From assembly GCA_040880235.1 (NCBI GenBank), contig JBBDIX010000064.1, positions 1 to 16,422 on the forward strand: DNA of 16,422 bases. The letters run 5' to 3'. Numbering within the stretch: the stretch's first letter is position 1; every line of letters begins with the position of its first letter. Source of the stretch: JBBDIX01 sp040880235. Lineage in GTDB: Bacteria > Actinomycetota > Nitriliruptoria > Nitriliruptorales > Nitriliruptoraceae. The notes under the pieces were generated by a model, which was not told the origin of the DNA, did not search any database, and saw nothing but the letters and a program-made list of their open reading frames with translations. The position numbers were made by a program, and so were the translations under genes. Of this stretch, positions 1-10,826 are shown in pieces.

Positions 1-115
1 ACCCGTCAGCGTCGAGTGGCCGAGCGCGGGACGGTCCGCTCGACGTCACCGCGTCCCCGGCCGGTGTGCCGCCTGGGTGCAGGCGCACCGGCCGCTGCGA
101 CGAGGGAGCCGTCAC

Positions 116-877
116 GTGGGAACGCTGTACGCCGTGGGGAGCCGCCTGTTCGAGGCGGGATTTCGCGCCTGGAACGTCGACCTGCGGGTGTCGGGCGTGG
201 AGAACCTGCCGGCGACCGGTCCGGCCGTCGTCGCGAGCAACCACGTGAGCTACCTCGACTTTGCGTTCGTGATGCTGGCCCCACCTCGGCCCCGCCGGGA
301 GATGCGGTTCCTCGCACGCAGTGAGTTCTTCGAGAACCCCGTCGTCGGGGGTCTCATGCGGCGCCTCGGCCAGATCCCGGTCGACGTGCACGGCGACCCG
401 GTGGCGGCCGCGGCGGCCGCTCGAGAGGCACTCGCCCGCGGGGAGATGATCGGCGTGCATCCCGAGGGGACCATCAGCCCCTCGTACACGATTCGCCGGG
501 CGAAGTCCGGGGCCGTGCGACTCGCCGAAGACGTCGGTGCCCCGATCATCCCGACAGCGATCTGGGGCAGCCAGCGCCTGCTCACGAAGTGGCGTCCGGT
601 TCGGCCTCCGCGCCGCGGCATCGCCGTGTCGGTCCACTACGGGGAGGCGTTCGAACCCCAGGGCCGAACCGGCATGGCGCGCACCCGGTCCCTGATGGAC
701 CGGATCGGTGCACTGCTCGCCGACGTGCAGGCCGCCTATCCGCAGCAGCCCGCTCCGGGCGACGACTGGTGGCTTCCTCGCCACCTCGGCGGCGGGGCGC
801 TCGACCCCCAGGAGGCCGAACGCCGGCTGGACGAGCAGGCGGCGCGGCGGCGGGCCGAGCACGACGCTCCTCGCTGA
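116..877 (+). CDS. 1-acyl-sn-glycerol-3-phosphate acyltransferase (PlsC/LPLAT family)
   Basis: This 253-aa protein belongs to the lysophospholipid acyltransferase family, which moves an acyl chain onto lysophosphatidic acid or a related lysolipid at the inner membrane face. The NHX4D catalytic motif is visible as NHVSYLD (about residues 42-48). The RFLARSEFF block follows (about 64-72), then HPEGTIS (115-121) as the phosphate-binding EGT motif, and GAPIIPTAIWG (141-151) as the last block. HPEGTI replaces the more usual FPEGTR, so substrate choice may differ. The GTG start at 116 is preferred because GAGGGAG lies 7 bases upstream. An in-frame GTG at 77 would add 13 residues and has no such site. 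The C-terminal tail is basic and rich in Arg and Ala. The gene converges with the broken transporter gene. The family is secure; the exact acyl acceptor is not. Confidence 0.9.
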   Translation: MGTLYAVGSRLFEAGFRAWNVDLRVSGVENLPATGPAVVASNHVSYLDFAFVMLAPPRPRREMRFLARSEFFENPVVGGLMRRLGQIPVDVHGDPVAAAAAAREALARGEMIGVHPEGTISPSYTIRRAKSGAVRLAEDVGAPIIPTAIWGSQRLLTKWRPVRPPRRGIAVSVHYGEAFEPQGRTGMARTRSLMDRIGALLADVQAAYPQQPAPGDDWWLPRHLGGGALDPQEAERRLDEQAARRRAEHDAPR

Positions 878-937
878 ACGGGCGCGACGGGTCGACCTCC
901 CCCGAGCGCGAGCGCCGCGAGGATGCCCCGACCGGGA

Positions 938-2492
938 TCAGCCCAGACGCACGTCACCGAACCGCGTGGCCCCGTCGGGCCGCGTCTCGTAGCCGTGCAC
1001 ACGCGGCAACCACGCCTCGACGACGTCGGCGTTGTACAGGTGGATGTACGAGGCCAGGTCCACGATGCGTTCCGCCGCGTCGGCGTACGTCTGCCGTCGG
1101 GTGTCCTCGTCCGTCTCCCGGCGCGCGGCGTCCAGCAGGTCGTCGACCTGCTGGTCGGAGAACCCCTGGAAGTTGTTGACGCCATCGGAGTGGTGCTGCG
1201 CGTGGTGGAAGTCGTCCGGGTGGATGTTGCCGATCCAGCGCAGGAGGAACGCGTCGAAGTCCCCCGCGGCCTGGTCCGCGAGCCACGCGCGGAATCCCTC
1301 GCTGCGGATCTCCACCGTGATGCCGACCTCACCGAGCTGATCCTCGAGTACCTAGCGCGGCCGTGATGGTCTCCGGGAAGTCGCTGGACACCATCAGGTC
1401 GATGGTCAGGTTGCGCACGCCGGCGTCCTCGAGGAGTCTCCGTGCCCGGTCCGGGTCGTGGCCGAACCGCGTGTACTCGTGGTACCAGGTGCTCGACGGT
1501 GGGATCGCCGTCTCGTTGGGTGTCCCCGCGTCGAGCCTGGCCGCCTCGGTCACGGCGACGATGTCGATCGCGTACGCGATGGCCTGGCGCACACGCACGT
1601 TGTCGAACGGCGCCCGCCGGTTGTTCAACGCCAGGTGTTGGTGGTCGCTGCCGGCCACCTGCCCGACGACGACGTCGTCGCTGGCCTCGAGCACGGCGAT
1701 CTGTTCCGGGGCGACGGTGTCGATCCAGTCGACCTCACCGGCCTGCAGCTGCGCGACCTTCTCGGTCTGGTCCGCGATGACCCGGAACTCGACGGCGTCG
1801 AGCGCGGCGGCACCACCCCAGTGGTCGTCGAAGCGGTCGACGACAATCCGGTCACCCGGCATCCGGGACGCCAACGCGAAGGGTCCCGTGCCAACGGGAT
1901 CGTCCGCGAGTACGCCGGCCTCGATGGCCCGGGCCGGGGCGATCGCCATGCCCCGGAACGCACCGAGGTGCTCGAGCAGGTTGGGCGCGACCCGGTTCAA
2001 CGCGACCTCCACGGTCAGGTCGTCGACGGCGGTGAACGTGTCGACCATGTCGAGTCGCCAGCCGTTGGCCCCCTCGGCGACGACGTGCTCGAGTGACGCG
2101 ACGACGTCGGCGGCGGTGAGGCCGGTGCCGTCGTGGAACACCACGCCCGCACGAAGCCGGAACGTCCACGTCAGTCGGTCGTCGGACACGTCCCACGACT
2201 CGGCCAGCGCGGGCTCCATCGTGAGGTCGGCCCCGGGCTGCACGAGCGTGTCGTAGACGTTCTCCAGCACGGCGAATGCGAACGCCGAGGTGGCCGTGTG
2301 TGGATCGAGGTGGTCGGGGTCGCCGCCGATGGCCGCGACGAGCGTGCCGGTGTCCGGGATGTGGGCATCGTCGGGACCGTCCGGCGGCGACGGTGTCGGG
2401 GTCCCGGACCCGTCGACGGCGGCGTCGCCACCCGCCCCACAGGCCATCAGCAGGAGGGCCAGTGTGGCCACCGCCGCCCACCGCGCGCGCAT
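938..2492 (-). pseudogene. Family-5 ABC transporter substrate-binding lipoprotein, frameshifted
   Basis: The first piece (2492 to 1329) starts at ATG after a GGAGGGAGG ribosome site and has a lipoprotein signal with lipobox LMAC (Cys18). It then shows SBP_bac_5 hallmarks: a DPDHLDPHTATS segment near the mature N-terminus, a GTGPF block, and a DDHWGG segment. It ends early in another frame. The second piece (938 to about 1350) continues the family's C-terminal lobe (VLEDQLGEVGITVEI, then FLLRWIGNIHPDDF). Frames join near the minus-strand bases CTAGGTACTC at 1350-1352. Removing one G restores a single 517-aa reading frame, a normal length for this family. These proteins capture oligopeptides or similar solutes outside the cell for a permease. 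No permease or ATPase gene lies nearby, so it would be an orphan. Whether this is a real inactivating mutation or a sequencing error cannot be told here. Confidence 0.85.
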
Positions 2493-2588
2493 GGCCCTCC
2501 CTCCGTCAGGTGTCAACACCGCCCGGAGCGATGAACGCACGCAAAGAGCGCACACCGCACGAACTGGCGGGTCGTTGCCTCCTGCGCC

Positions 2589-2597
2589 TGTGGACAA
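2589..2597 (-). promoter_or_regulatory. Perfect actinobacterial-type DnaA box
   Basis: The plus strand reads TGTGGACAA, which is TTGTCCACA on the minus strand. That equals the DnaA-box consensus known from Streptomyces and related genomes. It lies about 100 bases upstream of the start of the broken substrate-binding gene. It is about 12 kb from the likely oriC, where no box is a perfect match. A single 9-mer can arise by chance, so binding is an inference. Confidence 0.4.
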
Positions 2598-2637
2598 GCC
2601 TGTGTACATGTGGAGAGCGACACGGGCGTGATTCCAC

Positions 2638-2653
2638 AGGTGTGGTCACACCT
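2638..2653. promoter_or_regulatory. 16-bp palindrome, possible operator
   Basis: AGGTGTGGTCACACCT has two perfect 7-base arms around a GT centre. It partly overlaps a second inverted repeat, CCACAGGTGTGG (2634-2645). It sits in the 227-bp gap between the 88-aa membrane protein gene and the substrate-binding gene, both on the minus strand, about 150 bases upstream of the latter's start. Its shape suits a dimeric repressor such as a GntR or TetR family member, but no regulator gene is adjacent and its use is unproven. Confidence 0.35.
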
Positions 2654-2719
2654 CGGAGTCATCTCCTGCCGGCCCGAGCCGCCTGATGCTCGTCACGACC
2701 GGGCGACCGGATCACGCCG

Positions 2720-2986
2720 TCAGAGCGACTTCGGCTCTTCCCACAGCGACTCGTCGAGTTCCTGGTCGTGCTTGCGCTTGAAGACGACACCCACCGCGGC
2801 AGCAGCAGCGACCAGCAGCGCGAACACGCCCTTCCTGCGACGCCGGCGCTCCTTCTTCCCGCTGAGCTCGTCCATGCGGTCGGACGCACGGGACTGCAGC
2901 TCCTTGCCCCGCTTCTCCGCCTTCGCCCGCAGATCGTCGGCCTGCTTCTCGAGTTTCGCGACCTTCCTGGACAGGCGCTTGGCCAT
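2720..2986 (-). CDS. Small coiled-coil, single-pass membrane protein of unknown function
   Basis: This 88-aa protein begins with a highly charged Lys/Arg/Glu helix (residues about 3-50) with heptad-like spacing of Leu and Ala, ending in a KKERRRRRK cluster. A single hydrophobic stretch follows (about 53-69, VFALLVAAAAAVGVVF), then a short acidic tail ending EEPKSL. The ATG at 2986 is supported by GAGGAG 7 bases upstream. The basic cluster before the helix suggests the coiled-coil part is cytoplasmic. I do not recognise a named family. Small proteins of this layout are common in actinobacteria, often without known function. It is probably transcribed alone, with a divergent gap to the beta-propeller lipoprotein on one side. 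Confidence 0.75.
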   Translation of the reverse strand: MAKRLSRKVAKLEKQADDLRAKAEKRGKELQSRASDRMDELSGKKERRRRRKGVFALLVAAAAAVGVVFKRKHDQELDESLWEEPKSL

Positions 2987-3149
2987 GGCTGTGCTCCTCG
3001 TGTGGACTGGTCCTCGATGCTACCGACCCGATGCCCTGCCGGACGGGGCGAGATGGCCAGCTGGCCGCCTGCCGGATCGGCGCATGGACCTGCCCGACCC
3101 CCTGCGGGTTACGCTGCGTCCGGATGCGCCTGGAGCCAGGAGCACGCGC

Positions 3150-4412
3150 ATGGGCAGGTGCCTGAGGGTGTCGCCGGTCGCGGTGCTCCTCGCCATGGCC
3201 CTGGGATGTTCGTCATCCCCAACGGCCACCTCCGCGCCGCCCGTGGAACCGGTCAACCGACTGCTCGTGGTGACCACCGACGCGGACATCGTCACCCTCG
3301 ACCCTTCCGGTGGATCGCTCCGTGCGGTCACCTCCGACGCAGGAGACGGGGTTCGCCACGCCCAGCCGACCTGGTCCCCGGATGCGCAGCGGATCGCGTT
3401 CGCCCGGATCGCCATCCGGGACAGACAGCTCGAACCATCACTCGTCACGACCGCGGCGGACGGCACCGACCGCACGGATGCCCCCACCGAACTGACGCCG
3501 ATCTACCTGCACTGGGACCCGGCCGGCGAGCGCGTCGCCTTCCTCGGCACCAGCCAGCTCGGCATCGAACTCCAGCTCGTCGACCTCGACGTGGATGCCA
3601 CCCGGGCGCGCACGATCATGTTCGGCTCCCCCCTGTACTTCAGCTGGGCACGCGACGGTGGAGAACTGCTCACCCACGTCCGCGCCGGTTCCGCTCGCGG
3701 CGCCCTCGAGCGCGTCACGATCGATGGCACCCGCAGCCCGGTCGCCGCCGACCCCGGCCTGTTCCAGGCCCCCGACTGGACCGGGACCGAGGACCGGGCC
3801 GTGTACGCCGTGGGTGCGGGTTCGGCGCAACGCCTGGTGGTTGCCGACCGGCACGGCACCGTGCGGCGGACACTCGCGCGGATCGACGGGCTCGTGCACT
3901 TCTCGGTCGATCCCACCGGCAGCCGCGTCGCGTTCGCGGTCGAACGCGTACGCGAGCCGGGAACGAACCTGCGGCTGGCCGCACTCGGACCCGGAGACCC
4001 CCTGCCGCGGGTCGGTGCCGGCGCCCTGATGATCGCGGACCTGGACCAGGGAACGCCAGAACGCATCGCCGAGGGCCCCGTCGTACTCGTCCAGTGGTCC
4101 CCGAAGGGCGACGCCCTGCTCTTCGCGACCCTCGACGCCACCGGCGAGCGTCAGACGGTGACGTGGCACGTGTGGGACGGCCAACGGATCCACCGGTACG
4201 CGACGACCGAGCCCACCTCGACGTTCGCGCGGGATCACCTGCCGTTCTCCGACCAGTACGCGCGCAGCATGACCCTGTGGTCCCCCGACGGCAGCGCGTT
4301 CACCTACCCGGCCCGGGACGACGCAGGCGACGGGATCTGGGTCCAGCGCCTCGACGAGACGGGACCACGACGGGTGGCCGGCGGCCGGATGGTGACCTGG
4401 TCTCCCCGCTGA
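3150..4412 (+). CDS. Lipoprotein with a WD40/TolB-like beta-propeller
   Basis: This 420-aa protein has a lipoprotein signal peptide with lipobox ALGC (Cys20) and then a repeated propeller fold. Recurring blades are seen as PTWSPDAQRIAFAR, LHWDPAGERVAFLG, FSWARDGGELLTHV, FSVDPTGSRVAFAV, VQWSPKGDALLFAT and TLWSPDGSAFTYPA, with a last VTWSPR at the C-terminus. This W-SPDG--IAF pattern is typical of PD40/TolB-type propellers, which are usually binding or scaffold modules on the cell surface. The start at 3150 is chosen because AGGAG lies 7 bases upstream and because it gives a proper signal peptide. The frame stays open upstream, but that extension is low-quality Arg/Pro sequence and is not likely coding. 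No catalytic domain is seen. The gene runs towards tRNA-Ile and the gyrase operon, which lie on the other strand. The partner or ligand is unknown. Confidence 0.85.
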   Translation: MGRCLRVSPVAVLLAMALGCSSSPTATSAPPVEPVNRLLVVTTDADIVTLDPSGGSLRAVTSDAGDGVRHAQPTWSPDAQRIAFARIAIRDRQLEPSLVTTAADGTDRTDAPTELTPIYLHWDPAGERVAFLGTSQLGIELQLVDLDVDATRARTIMFGSPLYFSWARDGGELLTHVRAGSARGALERVTIDGTRSPVAADPGLFQAPDWTGTEDRAVYAVGAGSAQRLVVADRHGTVRRTLARIDGLVHFSVDPTGSRVAFAVERVREPGTNLRLAALGPGDPLPRVGAGALMIADLDQGTPERIAEGPVVLVQWSPKGDALLFATLDATGERQTVTWHVWDGQRIHRYATTEPTSTFARDHLPFSDQYARSMTLWSPDGSAFTYPARDDAGDGIWVQRLDETGPRRVAGGRMVTWSPR

Positions 4413-4476
4413 CGGGGGCGCCGGGGCACTCCGCGCCGGCCAGACAGAGCGGTCTCCGCGCGCAGGGACGGCTCCG

Positions 4477-4551
<75 letters not shown>

Positions 4552-4597
4552 CAACGGCGGCGAAGCGTACCCGACCCCTCGCAGGGCCTGCGAACCG

Positions 4598-5260
4598 TCA
4601 TCCTCCGCCGAACAGCTGGTCGTCGCCCCGCTGACCCGCCTGCGGGCCGGGCGCAGGGCGCGGCGCGGGCTCCGTTGACGTGGACCCGGACGTGCGACGA
4701 GGGGTCGGGCGCGATTCGGGCGTCGCGGCACCGGCCTGACCCGTGGTTCGACGGCGCGGTTCTGCCGACGCCGGAGGGGCGCCGCTCGCGGGGTTGGGAG
4801 TCGCGCTGCTCGCGAATCGACCGCCCGTCGAACGGGCAGCCGGCGGGCGGGATCGGGAGGCCGCGGTCCCCGCGCCCGAGGGAGCGGTGGAACCAGCGGG
4901 CGGGCTCGGCTCGGGGGCCGGCTCGTCGACGACCGAGAGCTCCAGGCCACCGGTCAGGTCGGCGATCAGATTGTGCAGGAAGGCCAGGAACACGACCACG
5001 GCGGTCTGCACGACGACCCCCAGCAGGCCGAGCATGAGCAGGGCCCGGAACACGTTCGGGGCGTTGAGCCCACACTGGGAGAACCCGATGTCGGTCGCGA
5101 TGCCACAGATCTGGTCGACGAGCCGGAGGCGGTCGATGATGAACCACACGACCGACATCACGAGCAGGAAGATGGCCAGCATCGCGATGTTCGCGAGCGT
5201 GCCGAACTTGAGCACCGACCAGGGGTCGATGCGCTTGATGGTCAGGCGCCTGCGTGCCAC
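4598..5260 (-). CDS. DUF3566 membrane protein
   Basis: This 220-aa protein starts with the DUF3566 signature RRRLTIKRIDPWSVLK (about residues 3-18). It then has two membrane helices (about 22-43 and 72-99) with a short loop holding two cysteines. The last half (about 112-220) is a Pro/Ala/Ser/Arg-rich tail of low complexity, probably disordered and cytoplasmic. It ends DDQLFGGG. The GTG start at 5260 follows GAGGAG by 6 bases. The family is typical of actinobacteria and is usually found just after gyrA, as here. Its biochemical role is not established. The 57-base gap before it, and tRNA-Ile after it, are consistent with read-through from the gyrase operon, though a separate promoter is possible. 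Confidence 0.88.
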   Translation of the reverse strand: MARRRLTIKRIDPWSVLKFGTLANIAMLAIFLLVMSVVWFIIDRLRLVDQICGIATDIGFSQCGLNAPNVFRALLMLGLLGVVVQTAVVVFLAFLHNLIADLTGGLELSVVDEPAPEPSPPAGSTAPSGAGTAASRSRPPAARSTGGRFASSATPNPASGAPPASAEPRRRTTGQAGAATPESRPTPRRTSGSTSTEPAPRPAPGPQAGQRGDDQLFGGG

Positions 5261-5317
5261 CGTGCACTCCTCATCGAAGCCGTGAACGGGCTCCCACTCA
5301 CTGCCTCACGGACCACG

Positions 5318-5745
5318 TCAGCGGGCCGTTCCCCGCGAAGAGCCCTCCAGCGGGCCGTCGAGACCGTACAGGTAGCAGATGACCGTTCGGTCACCCGCCT
5401 GCCAGGAGTTCTCGCTCGGGGTGATGAAGCTCGCGTAGTACTCCGAGGAGTCGTAGTCGACCCCCACGTACCCGGGGAACATGTCCAGGCAGCTGGTTCC
5501 CGCCTCGTCCGAGATCACCTCGGTTCCCGGATGGTCGCCACCCGGGAGTTCGACGAGGGCGAACACCTCGTTGTCGTGCGGCTGCTCGCAGTCGATGATC
5601 GGCACGTCACGCACGTTGCCGTCGACCACCTCAGGATCGTCGAAGCACTGACCCGTCGTGAGTTCGAAGACATTGCCCTCGTCCTCCCCACACGCGACGA
5701 GCACCAGTGCCCCCACGGCGAGCGCGACGATCGTCGTCCGGACCC

Positions 5746-5749
<4 letters not shown>
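5318..5749 (-). CDS. Septum_form-type lipoprotein
   Basis: This 143-aa secreted protein has a signal peptide ending in the lipobox LVAC (Cys20) and a mature part resembling the Septum_form family. It shows TGQCFDD (about 32-38), then IIDCEQPHDNEVFA (51-64), a third cysteine near 87, and a closing W-AGDRTVIC block (116-125). The four mature-domain cysteines (35, 54, 87, 125) suggest two disulfide bonds formed outside the cytoplasm. The family name comes from a proposed link to septum formation in actinobacteria; a direct role is not shown by sequence. Its ATG overlaps the gyrA stop in ATGA, so translation is likely coupled to gyrA. The two upstream redox genes could help fold such a protein, which is inference. 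Confidence 0.85.
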
Positions 5750-8363
<2,614 letters not shown>

Positions 8364-8367
<4 letters not shown>

Positions 8368-8663
8368 GGTGTCTCCGGGGTGTCGCGATCCGTGATGTCG
8401 CGATCCGTGGTGCGCACGGGGTCGCCATCGGCGGTCGGTGCAGGTGCAGCGCCGTCGCTCGCGCTGGCCAGCGAGCTCGCCCGACGGCGGCGCACCGCGA
8501 CGACGCCCAGCAGGATCAGCCCGGGAACCCCGGCCGCCAGCACGATGCCGAGCAGGCTCACCGCCGCGGACAGGTCCGCCCCGATCAGTTCGGGCGCCGT
8601 CGCCAGCAGCAGGACGGGCAGCATGACGAGGCCGGCGAGCAGCCAGAGCAGTTGGCGGCGCAT
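8364..8663 (-). CDS. Small two-helix membrane protein between gyrB and gyrA
   Basis: This 99-aa protein has two hydrophobic helices (about 5-22 and 32-57), followed by a basic RRRR patch and a polar tail rich in Asp, Thr and Arg. The basic patch suggests the tail is cytoplasmic. Its ATG overlaps the gyrB stop in TGATG, and its own stop overlaps the gyrA GTG in GTGA, so all three genes are likely translated in a coupled way. The tail includes a five-residue tandem repeat (DRDIT/DRDT-like) from a 15-bp DNA repeat. I do not recognise a named family. It is supported as a real gene by the two exact junctions, the good membrane pattern and the lack of any room between gyrB and gyrA otherwise. Any role in gyrase function is inference. 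Confidence 0.8.
8381..8410. repeat. 15-bp tandem repeat, two copies
   Basis: Two adjacent copies of TGTCGCGATCCGTGA/G (8381-8395 and 8396-8410) differ only in the last base. They lie within the 3' end of the small membrane protein gene, about 14 bases upstream of the gyrA start. Being 15 bases long, they keep the reading frame and add five residues. Each copy contains the TCGCGA palindrome. Confidence 0.8.
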
Positions 8664-10699
8664 CAGACGTCGATCGTCGCGTACCGGGCGTTGGACTGGA
8701 TGAAGTCCCGCCGTGACGCGACGTCATCACCCATGAGGATGGTGAACATCTCCTCCGCGGCGGCCGCGTCGTCGAGGGTGATGAGCTTCAGCGTCCTCGT
8801 CTCGGGGTTCATCGTGGTCTCCCACAGTTGGGACGGGTCCATCTCGCCCAGACCCTTGAACCGCTGGATGTCGATCTTCCGGTCGGAGGGCATCTGGGCG
8901 ACGATCGCGTCGCGCTCCGGGTCGGAGAAGGCGTAGTGCACCTCCTTCTTCTTCACCGGATGCGTGATCTGGTAGAGCGGCGGCTGTGCCAGATAGACGT
9001 ATCCCGCCTCCATCAGCGGCTTCATGTGGCGGAACAGGAACGTCAGCAGCAGGGTGCGAATGTGCGCACCGTCGACGTCGGCGTCGGCCATCAGGATGAG
9101 CTTGTGGTAACGCGCCTTCGCCACGTCGAAGTCGTCGGCGAACCCCGTGCCCATCGCGGTGATGAGCGCCTGCACCTCGGTGTTCGCGAGCACCTTGGGC
9201 AGACGGGCCTTCTCCACGTTGATGATCTTGCCCCGGATCGGCAGGATGGCCTGGAACTGGCGAGCCCGCGCCATCTTGGCCGACCCGCCGGCGGAGTCGC
9301 CCTCCACGATGAACAGTTCCGATTCTGCGGGGTCGCGCGTCTGACAGTCGGCGAGCTTGCCCGGCAGCGCGGTCGACTCGAGCAGTGACTTGCGGCGGGT
9401 CAGGTCCCGGGCCTTGCGGGCGGCGATACGTGCCTGGGCCTCGGCTTCGGCCTTCTGGACGATGTTGCGACCCTCGTTCGGGTGCTCCTCGAGCCACTCG
9501 GCGAGGCGCGCGTAGGTCGTCGTCTGGACGAAGGACTTGACCTCTGAATTTCCGAGCCGGGTCTTGGTCTGACCCTCGAACTGGGGGTCGCCGACCTTGA
9601 CCGACACGATGGCGACCAACCCGCTGCGCAGGTCGTCACCGGTGAGTGCGTCGACCTCCTTCGACCGCAGAAATCCCCGGTCCTTGGCCCAGCGGTTGAT
9701 GCAGGAGGTGATGGCGGTGCGGAAGCCCTCCTCGTGAGTCCCGCCCTCGTGCGTGTTGATCGTGTTGGCGAAGCTCAGGATCGAGTCGTTGAAGTCGTTG
9801 ATCCACTGCAGGGCGATCTCGACCGAGTGGGGGCCGTTGGGGCCCACCTCTTCGGACTCGAAGTGGATCGGCGGATGAATGCCGTCCTTCGCCTTGGTCG
9901 CCCGGATGTGGTCGACGAAGTCGCGCAGTCCGCCGGGCGCGTGGAACGAGTGCTCCTCTGGTTCGTCTCCGCGTTCGTCGCGCAGGTTGATGCGCAGGCC
10001 CGCCGTGAGGAACGAGGTGTCGCGCAGACGCCGGACGATGGTGTCGAGCTGGAAGTCCACACCCTCGACGAAGATCTCCGGGTCCGGCCAGAACTCGATC
10101 TGTGTCCCGGTGTCGTCGGCCTCCCCGATGCGCTCGACGGGACCGTCGGGCACGCCTCGTGAGAAGGACTGGCGGTGCAGGCCGCCATCACGCCGGACCT
10201 CCGCGACCAGCCGGTGCGACAGGGCGTTGACGACCGAGACCCCGACCCCGTGGAGTCCCCCCGACACGGCATAGGCCTGTGAGTCGAACTTGCCTCCGGC
10301 GTGCAGGACCGTGAGCACGACCTCGAGGGCCGACCGACCCTCCTTGACGTGATTCTCGACCGGGATGCCGGAGCCGTCATCGACGACGCGCACGCCCCCG
10401 TCGGCCAGCAGGGTCACGTCGATCCGGGTGCAACGGCCGGCGAGGGCCTCGTCGACAGAGTTGTCCACGACCTCCCACACGAGGTGGTGCAGCCCGCGAG
10501 CGCCGGTCGATCCGATGTACATGCCGGGACGACGGCGAACCGCGTCCAGTCCCTCGAGGACCGTGATGTCCTGTGCGGAGTAGCGAACCGCTCCGGGGGA
10601 CGTCGTCGTCGTGGGGGACACGTCCGGGGCAGCGGCCAACCGTGGACCTCTCTTCAGGGAAGGAGACGGGTGCGGCTGCGTGGGCCGCCACGCGCACAT
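8663..10699 (-). CDS. gyrB: DNA gyrase subunit B
   Basis: GyrB (678 aa from this start) is the ATPase subunit of gyrase. The GHKL ATP site is seen as EVVDNSVDEALAG (Glu76, Asn80), DDGSGIP (about 107-113) and GGLHGVGVSVV (147-157). The TOPRIM metal site is VEGDSAGGSA (Glu466) and the DADVDG block (539, 541, 543). The QRFKGLGEMD motif and the C-terminal MGDDVASRRDFI block are intact. The ATG at 10699 has AGGTGG a few bases upstream. A TTG at 10639 has a well-spaced AGAGAGG and would give a shorter, more usual N-terminus. A TAGGAT -10-like hexamer overlaps the ATG. The first 20 residues are therefore uncertain. The stop overlaps the next start in TGATG. A 127-bp gap lies before the gene, which probably holds its promoter. 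Confidence 0.96.
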   Translation of the reverse strand: MCAWRPTQPHPSPSLKRGPRLAAAPDVSPTTTTSPGAVRYSAQDITVLEGLDAVRRRPGMYIGSTGARGLHHLVWEVVDNSVDEALAGRCTRIDVTLLADGGVRVVDDGSGIPVENHVKEGRSALEVVLTVLHAGGKFDSQAYAVSGGLHGVGVSVVNALSHRLVAEVRRDGGLHRQSFSRGVPDGPVERIGEADDTGTQIEFWPDPEIFVEGVDFQLDTIVRRLRDTSFLTAGLRINLRDERGDEPEEHSFHAPGGLRDFVDHIRATKAKDGIHPPIHFESEEVGPNGPHSVEIALQWINDFNDSILSFANTINTHEGGTHEEGFRTAITSCINRWAKDRGFLRSKEVDALTGDDLRSGLVAIVSVKVGDPQFEGQTKTRLGNSEVKSFVQTTTYARLAEWLEEHPNEGRNIVQKAEAEAQARIAARKARDLTRRKSLLESTALPGKLADCQTRDPAESELFIVEGDSAGGSAKMARARQFQAILPIRGKIINVEKARLPKVLANTEVQALITAMGTGFADDFDVAKARYHKLILMADADVDGAHIRTLLLTFLFRHMKPLMEAGYVYLAQPPLYQITHPVKKKEVHYAFSDPERDAIVAQMPSDRKIDIQRFKGLGEMDPSQLWETTMNPETRTLKLITLDDAAAAEEMFTILMGDDVASRRDFIQSNARYATIDV

Positions 10700-10826
10700 C
10701 CTACCACCTGCACCCCCGCGCTCCCGTCACTCAGGAGCCGTCTGTGGATCGTGACCCCCGTATTCGTACCCCTCCACGCGATGCCCCGCCAGCGGCGCTC
10801 AGGACGCAGATCATGGCTGGTCCGCC

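Noticed and set aside
10..45. Inverted repeat CGTCGAG/CTCGACG at the left edge
   Set aside because: The loop is 22 bases and there is no T-run, so it is weak as a terminator and may be chance in GC-rich DNA. No gene is supported in bases 1-115.
2610..3149. Upstream extension of the beta-propeller lipoprotein frame
   Set aside because: It runs antisense over the 88-aa gene and would bury the lipoprotein signal. AGGAG before 3150 decides the start.
4413..4476. Possible terminator between the beta-propeller gene and tRNA-Ile
   Set aside because: The best stem is GGCGC/GCGCC with an 11-base loop and no T-run. It is too weak to call.
8368..8730. Upstream extension of the gyrA frame
   Set aside because: It overlaps the whole small membrane protein gene and the gyrB 3' end, with Arg/Pro-rich sequence. 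The GTG at 8367 has a ribosome site and a normal N-terminus.
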